NCBI GenBank assembly: GCA_023362775.1
Contig: JALMGJ010000002.1
Location: 37,721,914 to 37,785,913 of the forward strand
Length of the DNA: 64,000 nt
Source: Charina bottae
Lineage: Eukaryota > Chordata > Lepidosauria > Squamata > Charinaidae
Direction of reading: 5' to 3'
Shown here: positions 1 to 33,936 of the stretch, piece after piece
How the letters are laid out: each line of letters begins with the position of its first letter
Position numbering within the stretch: the first letter of the stretch is position 1
Position numbers and translations under genes: made by a program
The notes under the pieces: generated by a model
Seen by the model: only the letters and a program-made list of their open reading frames with translations
Databases searched by the model: none
Told to the model about the DNA's origin: nothing

Positions 1-22041
<22,041 letters not shown>

Positions 22042-22180
22042 TGTAGAGGAACGCTGAACCCCCAAATCTCGTCCCTCCCCCTCTTTCCGAGCTGCGTGAT
22101 AGGACTTCCGGTCTCGTGCTGCTGGGACCCAATCAGCACTCTCAGAAAGGCGAAGGTTTCGTCATCTTAAAGCGACGATA
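22042..22180 (-). promoter_or_regulatory. DHX16: DHX16 5' UTR and proximal promoter
   Basis: GC- and CpG-rich DNA directly upstream of the DHX16 ATG. It has no TATA box. An ETS-family motif (ACCGGAAGT on the minus strand, 22104-22112) lies about 63-71 bp from the ATG, and a CCAAT box (CCAATCAG, 22129-22136) about 90 bp from it. ETS plus NF-Y sites are typical of TATA-less housekeeping promoters. The transcription start is not determined. Confidence 0.65.
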
Positions 22181-22295
22181 AAATATAGACTTACGTTGCT
22201 ATCGAGTCTGTCTGTCTCTAGTTGGAATTATGGGAGTTGAAGTCCAATACCTCTGGAGGGCATCAAATTAGAGAAGGCTAGCTTACACTCTAAAG

Positions 22296-22355
22296 CAGCT
22301 TTTCTCAACCTTGGCAACTTTAAGATGTCTTAGTTGCCAAGGTTGAGAAACACTG
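22296..22355. mobile_element. Short fold-back hAT MITE
   Basis: Arms TTCTCAACCTTGGCAACT and AGTTGCCAAGGTTGAGAA sit between perfect 8-bp duplications CTCTAAAG (22288-22295, 22356-22363). Internally deleted relative to the 41-kb copy. Confidence 0.85.
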
Positions 22356-22514
22356 CTCTAAAGCAATGTTTGCTAACCCTCCTCAGGCTGCAATTCCCAT
22401 CATCCCCAGCCAGTATAACAAATGGTGAAGGATTATAGGTTGCTTTACTACCGATCCTAGTAACGCAAAGTTTGAACAGGTTATGATAGTTTCTTATAGC
22501 TATGTTTTTGTTTT

Positions 22515-22746
22515 TTTTCTTTAAAACTGTTCAATCGTGTCCAATTCTCGGAGACTGCCTGGACAAGTCCCTGCAGTTTTCTTGGCAAGGTTTTTTGGAA
22601 GTGGTTTGCCATTGCTTTCTTCCTAGAGCTGAGAGAAAGTGACTGGCCCAAGATCACCCAGCTGGCTTTGTGCCTAAGGCAGGATTAGAATTCACAGCCT
22701 CCCAGTTTCTAGCCCAGCACCTTAACCACTAGACCAAACTGGCTTA
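22515..22746 (-). mobile_element. tRNA-derived SINE of a second type (Sauria-like)
   Basis: Read on the minus strand: AGCCAGTTTGGTCTAGTGGT (A-box region), GTGAATTCTAATCCTG (B-box-like), then GATCTTGGGCCAGTCACTTT and AACCACTTCC blocks. This matches the squamate SINE I know as Sauria SINE, recalled and not searched. Confidence 0.7.
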
Positions 22747-23494
22747 TTCTGCTTTTCCACATTTTTCAGTATGTGTGAATCAGCGGCACTATTTCTAGAG
22801 TTATGTGCCAAAAACCATAGCCTTGTGAAGAAAGATATTCCTTTGCAAATAGGGAAATAATATGTAAGTCTATTCAAAGCAAGCGTTTTGAAATCAGGAA
22901 TTTTTCTTCTCAAATACAGTATGTTTAGTGGCTTTTTGCACTTTCTGTGTTTTAGATTACAGTACATATCACCCCCCCCCCGTCAGCTGGTAAGGAATGC
23001 AGAAGAGCCACTTTATTTAAATTATTGGCCATCACCATCTTTTCCATGCTATACTACGTGCTCTTTAATCTCCCCTTCTCTATTTCAGAACCCTACTTGT
23101 GTTCCCTCAGACTTGATCACCCAAAGATCAGGATTTTCTTTTTATGAGGGGTATCTGATCCATGTTAGATATCAGGAAAGAATTTCAACACTTCCCTTAT
23201 TAGATATAATAGAACTAAGGGGGAGGTAGAGATAAAATCCTTTGATGTATGATTTATTTGTTGCAGTATCCTGGAGCAAACTGTTCCTTATTATTTACAT
23301 AAGGATTATTGTATTTGATTATGCTAGGGTTGAAGGAAAGAGGGACCTGTCATGTGAAGAATTTTGGCTGTGAAGAAGGGAACAGTCTTTTTCTCTTATG
23401 TTGCAAATCAAGGCATATCCTTTTTGTTGTTGTTGTTAAAGTACAGTATAAGAGCATAATAAGATAATAACAAGAGTATAATAGCATGGAATAG
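22747..23494. other. Intergenic DNA between DHX16 and PPP1R18
   Basis: No gene or well-defined repeat. Confidence 0.45.
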
Positions 23495-24052
23495 GCAGTT
23501 ATGTGTGCCCCTAGGCTCTACGAGCTGCATTGGTTGCCAGTTTGCTTCTGGGTCCAATTCAAGGTGCTGGTTTTGACCTTTAAAGCCCTACATGGCATGG
23601 GGCCGGGTTATCTGAGGGACTGGTTACATCTGCCCATCCCATCAGGTCCAGCAGGAGGGTTATGTTATGGGTCTCATCAGCCAGGGCGTTCCATCTGATG
23701 GGACCCAGGAGACAAGCCTTTTCTGCCATGGCACCCGCCCTCTGGAACTCCATTCCCCCTAAGGTGAGATTAGCCCCAACTCTATTAGTCTTCCGGAAGT
23801 CTCTTAAAACACGGTTTTTCCAGCAGCCTTGGGGATCCCATGGAAATAGGGAGCCTGCGAGATGGTGTATAGGATGCTGGTCCATTCTCCCTCTCTTATT
23901 TATATGTGTGTTTGATGGTTTTTAATGGTTGTTTAGACTTGTTTTTAACTGTTTCATTGTATGCCACCCAGGGTCACATTTGTGAGATGGGCAGCTATAT
24001 AAATTTGATAATGAATGAATGAATGAATGAATGAATGAATGAATGAATGAAT
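23495..24052 (+). mobile_element. CR1-like LINE, 3' end with tail repeat
   Basis: Translation gives ELHWLPVCFWVQFKVLVLTFKALHG and GPGYLRDWL, then TAPALWNSIPPKVR-like words, the C-terminus of the CR1-like ORF2. The 3' UTR reads CACCCAGGGTCAC and ends in (ATGA)n at 24010-24052, the LINE's own tail microsatellite. Confidence 0.85.
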
Positions 24053-24289
24053 GTTGCTTTGTTGGAGCACACCAAAGTCTAGCTAGTCCAGCATTCTGTT
24101 TCCAACACTCCATAAGATAACAGATATATGTGACCAGCACACCCATGAGGGAAGGGCATCCTACTGTTACTTCTTTTAAGTACTGTATTCAAGGAAGATT
24201 GCCATTTTAAGGGAAAGGTCGATGTACAGTAGCTGTCATGATGAGCAGAAACAAAAAGACCACTAGGTTATCGTGCAACATCATCCTGG

Positions 24290-26619
24290 TTTATTGTTAA
24301 TAATAATAATTACATGTAAAAAAAAACCACTGATGGAAATGGCTGGACACAGCTTCTTCAGCCCTCATTTTATATACACTGATCTTTGCAGACCCCATCA
24401 CACACCTTTCAAAGAAAGAGATGTCTGCAGTATTCAGTCACTCACTCACTTATTCATGGGCTCTATGCTTGGCTGTTCCAGCAGTGCAAAATAAAAGGGG
24501 AAATGATAATAAAAAGGGTGCACAGATGACAAGATAAATTAGTAATGAAGGGAGAGAGAAGAAATGTAATTTTCTCTTCTGCACCTTCCATTCAAACTTG
24601 TACTTCTTCACTCCACAATTTTTGTATCACTCTGTTCCTAGAACCTCACCTTTCTCCTCCCATACATTCATCAACTTTCTCTCAATCTGCTTTCTTTTTC
24701 CATTGATGAGTTGTGCCATTCTTTGAGTCATTTAATTGAGCAAGTCAACCAAGCTTCACAGCTGGGGAAGGAGGGATTCCTGTTCAACAATTTGGAAACT
24801 GCTTCAATTTGATTTGGAGACTTGCATCTTAATGTCAGACTTTCAGCCAGGATGATAAAGGAATTCCACTTTTTGCTCCCAAAAGTGGAATTGTGGAATA
24901 TTACAGCCCTGAGACAGACCAGGGTTGTGGGATGGGGGAGGGGGGAGGGCTTGGACAAGACCCCCTCACTGGCCCTCAGCTTCCCTGAGTCAACCCACCT
25001 CCTCCTTTTTTATTATCAGCACTACACATTATTTGCCCTCTGCCTCAGTGCCCAAGGTGGAAGGTCATCCTGAGAGACACAGAAGCTATAAATCCTCCTC
25101 CTTCTTCCCATCAAAAATGAACCCGTCTTTATCAAGCCGTGCAAGCTGAACAGTAGTGCTCAGATGTTCAGGTGGCCTACAGAAGAAGCCAGGTTAACAT
25201 CTTCAAACAAATGTACCATAGCCTTGCTAAGTTAAGACTTTATCCTAGTTAAAAATACCATGCAGTGCAGAATGGCAAGTACTCATCAAAATGGATTGTA
25301 AAATAATATTACTAGTAGTTTTGCTACTAGTAATAATACATTTTTTTGGCCAAAGAATCCAGAGGCATCTCGGGTGGCTGGGTGGGTGAAAAAAAGTCAA
25401 CTTGGCAGCCACAACTGTGCAATTGAAGGGACAGTGTGGACTTTGATTGTGTGGTTGCGGCCGCCATTTTTGACCCTCCCCTGCGTCCGCCCCTGAAAGC
25501 ATCACTTCATTTTCCAACATTCAAGGGTCTCTTCGCTTCATGCCCACCCATCTAAGTCCATTCGAGTTGTGAATCCTAAACAGGAAATGGATACGACTAA
25601 AACCGGAAGCTGTACTTTTCTCCTGATTCTGCTTTGTTTGTCCGCTCCATACCCCCTGCCTCCCCACTCATTCCGCTTCCGTACTCTAGCCTGGCAGTCC
25701 GACAAGACCGCCTCGGCTTGAACTCAAGAGAGAGAAAACTCACAAAATGCCCCCACAAAGAACAACAGTCTCTGCCCCCGTGCAGAGATAGCCTTTCCCT
25801 AATTGCTCAATTCCATGCCTTACTAAGTGCTCTTCTTTTAAAACACAGAGAGGCCCGTCCCCATTGCCCAGTTACATGCCATATTACTCACACCTAGAAC
25901 CATGCTATGTTGAATTGCCTTTCTCTTGAATGGCCCCCCTCCCACCCGAATACTGATAAGCAGCATGCCAACCTTTCCCGGTCTCCCTAAGCCCACGTGG
26001 CAGCTCGTCAAAATGGTGCTTTGTTTTGCTTTCCTTTAAACATCCAAACAGACAAGATACTTTATCAAAAAAGCAAACAAAAAACAAAAAACAACAACAA
26101 CCAGACAAAGTTACATCAATGTCCCTCAGCCGTGAGCTGAAGGTTTCAAATGCTGTGTGGTTGATGGTAGGAAGTAAAATAGGTCCATAACATTAGCCCT
26201 TGGTGTCCAAAGGGTCAATGTTGTTTCCCCACTGACAGTTTTAAAACATGTCCACAGGCTCCTTTTTGGCAGACAGGAGCCTCAGGAAAAGCATTGGTTG
26301 AGATTCCCCTCTAGATTGGGCCGCGTTTCAGACAGTTTGGAGCTGTCTAGATGTGGGGTAGTTTTTCCTAAGCGGTGAGGTCCTGTTTTCAGGGTCAACG
26401 CGGAAGAGAGAAGATTCTATGTAACTCCTGAAAGGAGAAACATATTCAAAGCTTGAGGAAAAGGTTGATCAGTCTTTATCGGTCCCTGTTTCTTTTCCTT
26501 GGCATGTCAGTCACTGGAAGACAGAAAGAGATTCAAGGTCCAGCCAGAGGATTTGGAACACGGCGTGAATCTTGAAATAGATCCCACCTTTTCCTGCACT
26601 GGGAAAGAAGGAAGATAAG
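24290..26619 (-). other. PPP1R18: Candidate PPP1R18 3' UTR and polyadenylation signal
   Basis: The DNA after the PPP1R18 stop has no coding exon and few recognisable repeats. On the minus strand an AATAAA lies at 24295-24290, followed about 30-40 nt on by a T-rich stretch (CTTTTTGTTT), the layout of a poly(A) site. Another AATAAA near 25010 is also possible. A 2.3-kb 3' UTR is inferred, not shown. Confidence 0.35.
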
Positions 26620-26639
26620 CTATCGCCGACAGGACTCAT
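26620..26639 (-). CDS. PPP1R18: PPP1R18 terminal coding exon
   Basis: Only 20 coding bases: AT completes an Asp codon, then Glu-Ser-Cys-Arg-Arg and TAG. The acceptor is TTTCTAG. The match in phase and sequence to the expected C-terminus makes this very short exon credible. Confidence 0.8.
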
Positions 26640-28025
26640 CTAGAAAGAGGGAGAGAAAGAATACCGGCATGGTTAGCAAAAGAGAAAAATAACTCCTCCT
26701 GAGTTTGCATTCTCCATTTTTGCACTTTTGAAAGAGGCCTTTAGATGGCACTTCAGTATTATCTCTAAGGTTCCTGTTTACTTCTATTTTTCCAGCCATA
26801 GCTTTCTGGTTTTACAAATATCTCATCTATCTACAATGGTACAGTTTTGGGAGAGATCTGGATGCAAATTAGGGTTTTCATCTGATCTTAATTACAAATG
26901 CTTGTAGATTGGTCAAATTAAAAAAAAACTTTGCTCTCCTTTTGTTGTTACTGCCATATATGTTTCTAGTAATCAAAATCATAACGCTGATATTCAGGGA
27001 CAGTCTTCCTTCAGGGTTGTTGAATGCTCTGTCTATCATGGAAATAGATTGTATTATTACTTAACCAAGTCTTGAATTCAGCTCAGTGAATATGCTTTCT
27101 TCCATGAGCAAGAGGATGACATTTGTGAGCCCTTCCAGCTCAGTTATAAAATGTTTGAAAGTTCCCACTTCGTATGAAGATGTGCAGGAATTTTTTTACA
27201 CAGGGAAGCTTTCAAGCATTGCATACAACATCTGCTGTTGCAAGTCCAACAACTAATAGATATGTAAAAACTCCTTAAACTCTGTATAAAATGGCAGTTG
27301 TCTACAAGGCTATTCTTCTCTTTCCAATAAACAGAACCAGTTGCCAGCCCATTTTAGCCCAACTTGCAAGTAACAATTTAAAACCTAGAACAGTGCTTTC
27401 CAAACTGCCGCCGTTGGCGACACACCAATGGCGGCAGCGGGGGCGGTGCGGGGGCGCACAGGGCGGTGCACGTGGCGGTGGGGGTGTGCACGGTGGCAGC
27501 GCGGGGTGTGTGTGTGGTGGTGGTGTGCATGGCGGCGGCGGCAGCAGCGACCTCGCTAAAACGCGGAAGTGCTGATGGCGTGCCGCCGCCGTGCACACCG
27601 CCGCCGCGGTGCACACCCCCGCCCCGCCGCTGTGCACGCCCCTGCCGACGCTTTGCGACACACTAAACTGTGTGTTGCGACACACTAAAGTGTCATGACA
27701 CACAGTTTGGAAAGCCATGACCTAGAAAAAGGGACTGGATCTGGGTCAAGAGTGACTGGGGAAAGGTTTTGCAATCAACTCTAATCCAAGCATTCCCAGA
27801 GGATCCCAGATACTCACCCACAATAAGTGGTTTGGTCCTGAGCAGGCCAGGGAGGCCACGTTGAAGCAGCAGCAACTCCTCCTCTTCTTCTTCCTCATCA
27901 CCGGGTGGGTTTGTGCTAACCAAAGGCTCTGACTCTTCTGGGGGCCCAAACTCCTCCAGTAGGGAACTCTCTGATGGGTATTGGAAAGTCCTCTCCAGCT
28001 GGTTCTCACTGAATGAAATCTTAAG
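26620..28025 (-). CDS. PPP1R18: PPP1R18 (phostensin), last two coding exons
   Basis: Phostensin is a PP1-targeting, actin pointed-end-binding protein. The 28025-27818 exon encodes [19 protein letters not shown], then [12 protein letters not shown], an acidic Glu run, and LLRTKPLIV. The donor is G/GTGAGT in phase 1. The 26639-26620 exon (acceptor CTAG) continues DESCRR and stops, so the two join as PLIVDESCRR-stop, the phostensin C-terminus as I remember it. Taperin has a related C-terminal domain but a different end. The gene lies upstream of DHX16 on the same strand, as in the mammalian MHC class I region, which supports the call. The large upstream exon that carries most of the protein was not found up to position 64000. 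Neither exon has a stop or frameshift. Confidence 0.85.
26640..27390 (-). other. PPP1R18 last intron, left part
   Basis: No gene or clear repeat apart from the GC-rich hAT element that follows. Confidence 0.4.
27391..27719. mobile_element. GC-rich hAT-type MITE in the last PPP1R18 intron
   Basis: The ends CAGTGCTTTCCAAACTG and CAGTTTGGAAAGCCATG are flanked by a perfect 8-bp TSD ACCTAGAA (27383-27390, 27720-27727). The interior is over 70% GC by eye, with GGCGG/CCGCC runs that create Ala/Gly/Pro-rich spurious frames. It ends about 100 bp from the PPP1R18 donor. Confidence 0.88.
27818..28025 (-). CDS. PPP1R18: PPP1R18 penultimate coding exon
   Basis: Sixty-nine codons plus one base, acceptor CCCCGCAG, donor GTGAGT. 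It carries the conserved ERTFQYPSE block and a Glu-rich run encoded by GAG/GAA repeats. Immediately upstream on the minus strand lies a (GGAT)n microsatellite at 28051-28098, only about 25 bp from the acceptor. Confidence 0.85.
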
Positions 28026-28050
28026 CTGCGGGGAGGAGAGAGAGAGAGAG

Positions 28051-28098
28051 AGATGGATGGATGGATGGATGGATGGATGGATGGATGGATGGATGGAT
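28051..28098. repeat. (GGAT)n microsatellite
   Basis: About 12 copies of GGAT. It lies just upstream of the PPP1R18 penultimate exon acceptor on the minus strand. Confidence 0.95.
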
Positions 28099-29744
28099 GC
28101 TAAGTCCCACAGTAATGGTACAACATGGTCCATACTTGCAGTCACCCCATTCATTTCTGGCTATGCAAGATCAGGCCCTTGGCCCATCTCAGACTAGACT
28201 GGCCTTCCCTAATCTGATGCCTTTGAGATGCCATCCAAATGTGATGGACTTCCATCCTCTTAATCCCCAGAGAACAGAGTAAATCATGGAGTTGAAGGCT
28301 TCACATTTGTAGGGCATCAGCTGGAAAGCCTTCACTAGATTAACAGTAAAATCTTGTACATACCTACTCAAAAATAAGATCTATTAATTTCATGGGATTT
28401 ACCCTGTCCTAGGTAAAGTAAATATACTATGACAATCTGTACAAGCAGGTTCCTTCTATTCCCATATGCTCATCTCATATGTTGTATCCATATGGCAAGG
28501 CAATCTCTAGCCTGCAGGAACTATTTGTTCTTGAAGTAAAATCCTGGTACAATATTGCCAACCAGAATTTGATGTAAAGAACATACTGGTCAGATTATAG
28601 AATAGTGAACCCATGGATTTACTTGAAGCACCAGAAATGCATGGATATTGACACAACAACCCTTTTCTAATTACCTCCAAGCTTTCTTCATTTTCAGTAG
28701 TATAATTTAGGAAGTCAGGGAGAATGATCAATATTCACCACCTTGATACATTGCCCAGAAAACGATTTGAAGAGGCACGTAATCCTGATCTACTGCTAAA
28801 TCTTCATAGACCTGGCCCTTTAAGGTGCCTAGATAGAGGAAGCCTTGGGGAAATGTAAGCTGACCATGCCCCACATACACTGCTTTGAGCTCCCCAGGGA
28901 AAGGTGGGATATAAATTACGTCATATTAATTGAAAATAAATGAATGCTTTTGATATACATATGCTTCTGCTTTAAGTTTCCCTATTCAACAGGGGCGGTC
29001 CTTAGAGTTTCTAGTAACTGTTCCTGCAAATCACAGTCTGGTCCTTTGCTCTTTGGAGGAAGGCTATAATATACAGTACTTTGGTGAGATTCCAGGGGTT
29101 AAATCTCTTGGCAAGCAAAATATGCCTTATCAGAAAATGAAGGTTTAATGAATTTGAGTTGCACCTGTTGTACAGTAGCTACAGTTACAGCCACAGGAAG
29201 TTTAAGCATTCTAGTGCAGGATGGGTTCATGGGAGTTGTAGTACAATGCATCTGGAAAGCCCAGTGAGATGAAAGGAAAGTGTATAATTGACCATGTGTG
29301 GCCTCTAGAGAACTAAATTAAGGGAAAGGATGCACATTAGATACCCAATTATGTCTGCATCGCAAGAAATTGCTTTTATGTCCTGCTTCTTGGGCCGTTC
29401 TCATCCTGAAAAGATTTACCCTAATTTGCTTGGGTTAAAATGTAGAAATCTAAATACAAAGAAAAAGTTGAGGGGCTTCAAGCAAAGGGGGTTGCAGTGT
29501 CCTGGAACACATAAATAAAAAAGGTTGCATATTTTATCCAGATAAATCTTTCTTCCATGGCTTCCTAGGATGTCTCTTCACCATCACAGGTCACACACTA
29601 CCCGCCCCCGGCCCCCCTGCACAGCAGATACAGAGTAGAAAGTACAGCAGGTGATAAACTTTTAGGAAATAATGTTAAACTGCCCCACACTCGCTCCTGT
29701 GGCAGAAGAGGGTATCTCTCTGTGTGTGAGAGAAGAGGTTATGG
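28099..29744. other. Putative PPP1R18 intron, no gene
   Basis: No coding exon is seen. A LINE-type 3' end (AAAGGTGGGATATAAATTA, AATAAATGAATG) lies near 28895-28950. Confidence 0.4.
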
Positions 29745-30045
29745 GTCTGCCATCTCTGGATATTTTTAAGAAGAGACTGGACGGCTACCTCTCAGGGATG
29801 GTTTAATTGGTTTTCATGCCCTTCCTTTGCAAAGAGTTGAACTAGATGATCCTTGCGGTCCCTTTCATCACTTTTCCCGATTCGCCATCTTTATCATCCA
29901 TCAGCTTGACACGCAAGAAAGCCCAGCAGTCAGAAATAACAAGCGGAAGAAGAGGGGAGGCACCCCATGAGAACCGCCCAGAATCCTTGGGAGCCAGGCG
30001 GTATATTAATTAATTAATTAATTAATTAATTAATTAATTAAATAG
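29745..30045 (+). mobile_element. CR1-type 3' ends plus (TTAA)n
   Basis: At 29750-29870: GGATATTTTTAAGAAGAGAC, GGACGGCTACCT and GTTGAACTAGATGATCC, the 3' UTR words of CR1 LINEs. At 29965-30045: a separate LINE 3' end, GAACCGCCCAGAATCC, ending in (TTAA)n at 30004-30042. Confidence 0.55.
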
Positions 30046-30289
30046 TGAAGATATCCACGAAGGCTGTCTAACCGATCTCAAGCCAGTCTCCCCACAGGAC
30101 GATCAGTTACTGTCCCTACTTGTGCTACGTGTCAACAGTCTGCACGGTATTGTGTGCTGCATAGCAAGAACGCAACCGTACCCTGCCAAGGGAGCTTACA
30201 ATGCTGAGTAAATGAATAGTGGGAGGGGGGCAGAGACCAGAGTGGCATGTTGACAGATACACCTTCAAATTCTGGGCAAGCCGCCTTAT

Positions 30290-30480
30290 GCTGTGTCAGG
30301 CAATTGGTCCATCAAGCTCAGTCTTGTAGACCTGGCTGTCACCTGTTCCTGAAGTTTCCACAGAGTTTCCCAGCTGTACCTGGAGATGCTAAAGATTAGA
30401 GCTAGGACTCTAGATACAAAGCCCGTCCTGAGCTTCAGCTCCTCTTTACAACTTTCCAGCTGGATCTCAAGAGGCACAGC
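30290..30480 (+). mobile_element. Diverged SINE-like repeat
   Basis: The word order AATTGGTCCATCAAGCTCAG, GTTTCCCAGCTGTACCTGG and GAGATGCTAAAGATTAGAGC resembles an old tRNA-related amniote SINE. Too diverged for family assignment. Confidence 0.35.
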
Positions 30481-30921
30481 TCAATGGGTGCACTCCTTAA
30501 TAAGCATGCAAAGGATTGCAGGATTGATCTTATTTAGAATAAAAGCTATCCAACATGGTGGGAAGTCTGGGTCAAGGGCTTTTCCTGGCCTCAGAGATCA
30601 AGTGGCAGTTGAGAGGCACCTACTTAGATGGCAGCAGTGTATGGAGCAGGCATTCAGAAACAATGTGGAGCAACAAAGAGTGACTGTCAGCATGTACAGC
30701 AGGCATTTCCTGTACCCCATGAATGCTTTTAATGAATGGGGATTGTGTGCAAGGCCCTGGTAGCAGATTCCATCTTGGGCTCTGTGTGTTCTTATGCATG
30801 GGGAGAACCTTTTGTGTGACGAATCATTGTATGCACTGGGATTTTTACAGGCCTGGAGGAATCTTCTACCACAACGCTTAGCAAATGAATGAAAAAGTCT
30901 GAAATAGATTATTGACTATAT

Positions 30922-31227
30922 CAGGGTTTCTCAACCAGGGTTCCGTGGCTCCCTCGGGTTCCGCAAGAGGTCACTAGGGGTTCCCTGGGAGATCACGATT
31001 TATTTAAAAAAATTATTTCAGATTTGGGCAACTTCGCATTAAAGAGGTAAGTTGCATTCTTTATTTTTAGTTTAAGAACAGTGTTAGTGCATATATACAG
31101 GCCTACACACGAAACGAATAAAATAATTTAGTAACTTCTGGCCTCTGTTTGAGCCTGAATGTGCAGGGGTTCCCCGAGGCCTGAAAAATATTTCAAGGGT
31201 TCCTCCGGGATAAAATGAGAATGGCTG
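30922..31227. mobile_element. hAT-type MITE, intact copy
   Basis: A 306-bp element starting CAGGGTTTCTCAACCAGGG and ending with the partly inverted GAGAATGGCTG. It has a perfect 8-bp target duplication GACTATAT (30914-30921, 31228-31235). A second copy at 35832 is split by a LINE. Confidence 0.9.
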
Positions 31228-31739
31228 GACTATATTATGACAGCTGAGGTAAAAGTTTAAAGCCAGACTATGTGGCTTCCCAGCAAGCTCAGCAATGTGA
31301 AGAGGTGGGTGGCAGGAAAAAAAAATCAGAAGAAAATGTTTTGCCCTACAAATCCAATTCCATGCTGTGAGAAGCCAAGCATAAGAAGAATTCTGCCAGG
31401 TCTAGCTGAAAGGTCCTGTTTTCCACCTCTTATCAAAGAAGGGCATGCAGATAATAATCCTCCCAAGCTTTCTCCTATACCACTTGCAAAATTGGGGTAA
31501 GGTGGGGAAGTCTCAGTCTATGCACCCTTCCCCAACTCAAGATACAGTATGTGGATGTCAACTTCCAGAATTCTCAGCCTACATGGCCAGGCTCTCAGAA
31601 TTTGAAATGTATCTGTTGTCTCCCACTTGTCTCCCAGGGTTGGTATAAGAAAAGGCACAAAGGAAAAATGCAAAGGAAAGAGCAGAACAAGAAACACCAA
31701 GCACTTCGTTTATACCCCTTTCAAATGTACTCTATAAAT

Positions 31740-32103
31740 CAGGGGTCGGCAACTTTTTTTCCATCAGGGACCACCCCCACTGGAAAAAAATTTTTCAAGG
31801 ACCGGGGGGCGGGGTTTGTGGGCGGCAGCCAATCGGACGGACGGGGGCAGGGTTTGTGGGCGGCAGCCAATCAGCCGGATGGGGGGGCGGGGTTTGCGGG
31901 CGGCAGCCAATCAGACAGACGTGGGCGGGGTTTGCAGGCCTGCCGCTCCGGGGCACCGAGGGCATTCCGAGGGCGTGCTGATAGGTGGAGGTGTTTCCCC
32001 TTCCGGGCCCCCACCAATCAGCTGCTCCGGCTCACCCTGTGGCCCACTTCCTAATGGCCCACGGCCCACCGGTGGGCCGTGGCCCACAGGTTGCTGACCC
32101 CTG
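31740..32103. mobile_element. hAT-type MITE with internal minisatellite
   Basis: The ends CAGGGGTCGGCAAC and GTTGCTGACCCCTG are inverted repeats, with a perfect TSD CTATAAAT (31732-31739, 32104-32111). Inside are about four copies of GGCGGGGTTTGTGGGCGGCAGC followed by CCAATC (31806-31935). Confidence 0.92.
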
Positions 32104-32111
32104 CTATAAAT

Positions 32112-33106
32112 GATTAATTGCACAGGCTTGAGGTTTGCAAATTCAGGAAGCCTATTTTTAATCGGGAAGCTGGCGGTGTTTCACCAGTTCTGCCCAAGAA
32201 AGGTGAGGTCTTACCTCCATGGTTCTCTTACCTACACTGGTTTTAAGGATCCTGCCTTCGCCCCCTCCCCACTTCCGTCCAGGTTGTTCCCAGTCCCACT
32301 GCCCGGAGTTTAGCAGAACAGAAGATCCTTGACATTATCTCCCCCCCAAGCAGTTCCCATGGGAATTAATCCAAGCTAATCTCAATTAAGTGAAGTCTAT
32401 TAATGACAAGGGCAGAGGTGGAGGAGGAGCAGCCAGTTCGTGTCCAGAGATTGGTTTGTAGATCAAGCTGACAGCAGCGGTGATGGTTCAGACAACGCCA
32501 CTGGGTGTAACAGCAACTTGATCTTCAAACGAGCTGGCAAAACTATCAGTCCAACGGATGCAAAAAGAATATGTTATGAGACCTAGTTTCAAGGTCCTTT
32601 GGAGATGTCTTAATCTTATACAAAGGCAGTCTGCCCTCACTCTTTTTGTAAACACTGTTATCCCTAAAAGAAATCCAGGAAGATCTTTTTATTTGTCTTC
32701 ATACAAATAAAATGCTATGCTTAAAGCCACAGCATTGTCGAAAGAAACATGGATTCCTCAACAATGGTATTAATGAAACATGATCCAATCTTCCCAATCA
32801 CATGCCTTCTAGATGTGTGGGATAACAGCTCCCATAATCCCCAGCAGATAAGAGGGATATCTGAGTTTCAAGCCATGGGGTAGGGTGCTTGTGGATCCCT
32901 GTTGTATTTTTTGAATGTTGCAGTGGGTGCAGAGGCCCTGAAATGATTGACAAACTCAAGGCCCCTTTTACTGAATGCTTCATTTTCCCAACCAGAAATT
33001 TATAATTCAATAAATGGTAGACTCTTCTGTTCTGGTGGTTCTGCTGTTATCCCTTGCCATCTAATATCCTTTTCACCAATAATAAAAAAGCTGGTTGGCA
33101 GAAAGC
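32112..33106. other. Putative intron, no gene
   Basis: No coding exon and no well-defined transposon recognised. Confidence 0.4.
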
Positions 33107-33167
33107 ATTGGGTACTAACTGTAGCTTGAATCATGTCAACTGGATTTCTATTTTCTCAGTGGAAACG

Positions 33168-33197
33168 TTTCGCTCCTTATCCAAGAAGCTTCTTCAG
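33168..33197 (-). ncRNA. Hammerhead-ribozyme-like motif in Penelope-like 3' UTR
   Basis: Minus strand: CTGAAGA, extra A, stem GCTTCTT / AAGGAGC (7 bp, one U-G), loop GGAT, then GAAAC. A candidate stem I, CTCAG/CTGAG, brackets the core. Confidence 0.6.
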
Positions 33198-33297
33198 TCT
33201 GAGCAAAGTTAGTGAGGGAATCCTTAAATATGTTTCTAGGGTGGCTGTGTGACCTTGCACCTGTGGCTAGCTCATGGTTAATTTGAGATGTTTATTT

Positions 33298-33936
33298 CTA
33301 AGTCCCTTTATCATCCAAAGGAAGATCGTTAAGATTACTTTGCTGTTGTTGAGATTGTGAAATGGTCTTAATCTTCCTAGGCACAGAAGACAAAGCAGGA
33401 AGGAAAATAGGGGAAAGATTGTGCCTGAGGCCCCCACCTCTATTCAAAGAAGGATTTTCCAAGTTGGCATAAATGGATTCCTTGACCCCTCTTTCAAACC
33501 ACTTATCTTCCCTGTCTAAAATGTGAACATTAATGTCCTCAAATGAGTGTCCTTTTTCCTTTAGATGAAGGTAAACTGCTGACTCTGGTCCTGTGGTGTT
33601 GCTCCTCCTGTGTTGGGCCATCCTCCTGTACAAAGGTTGTTTGGTTTCTCCAATGTAGAGCTCAGAGCACTCCTCACTGCACTGGATTGCATACACTACA
33701 TTGCTTTTCTTGTGTTTTGGAGTTTGATCTTTGGGGTGTACAAGCCTCTGTCTCAGTGTGTTGGTGGGTTTGAAATATACAGGTATGTGGTGTTTGCCAA
33801 ATATCCTTTTTATCTTACACGCCAGCCATGTAAGGAATGACGAGGTTCTTCCGTTTACTTTGAGTCTCAGCCCTGTCTGTCGCTGTTTTAGGTCTGGTAG
33901 ACTTAGATTTAGTGAAGGCCCAATTTGGATATCCAC
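33298..33936 (-). pseudogene. Penelope-like GIY-YIG endonuclease
   Basis: In the frame after RT: KIFGKH-like linker, then NVVYAIQCSEECSELYIGETKQPLYRRMAQHR, in parts the GIY (VYAIQC) and YIG (LYIGET) motifs with the conserved Arg and His following. The C-terminal extension is LDREDKWFERGVKESIY and RGGGLRHNLSP. Frame-shifted relative to RT, otherwise intact. Confidence 0.92.

Noticed and set aside
27391..27719. Ala/Gly/Pro-rich open frames on both strands (also 53.6-54.7 kb and 4.3-4.8 kb)
   Set aside because: They lie wholly inside GC-rich hAT MITEs bounded by 8-bp target duplications; the frames come from GGC/GCC repeats.
30386..30763. 125-codon open frame
   Set aside because: No family resemblance, overlaps a SINE-like repeat, and no splice structure matches PPP1R18.
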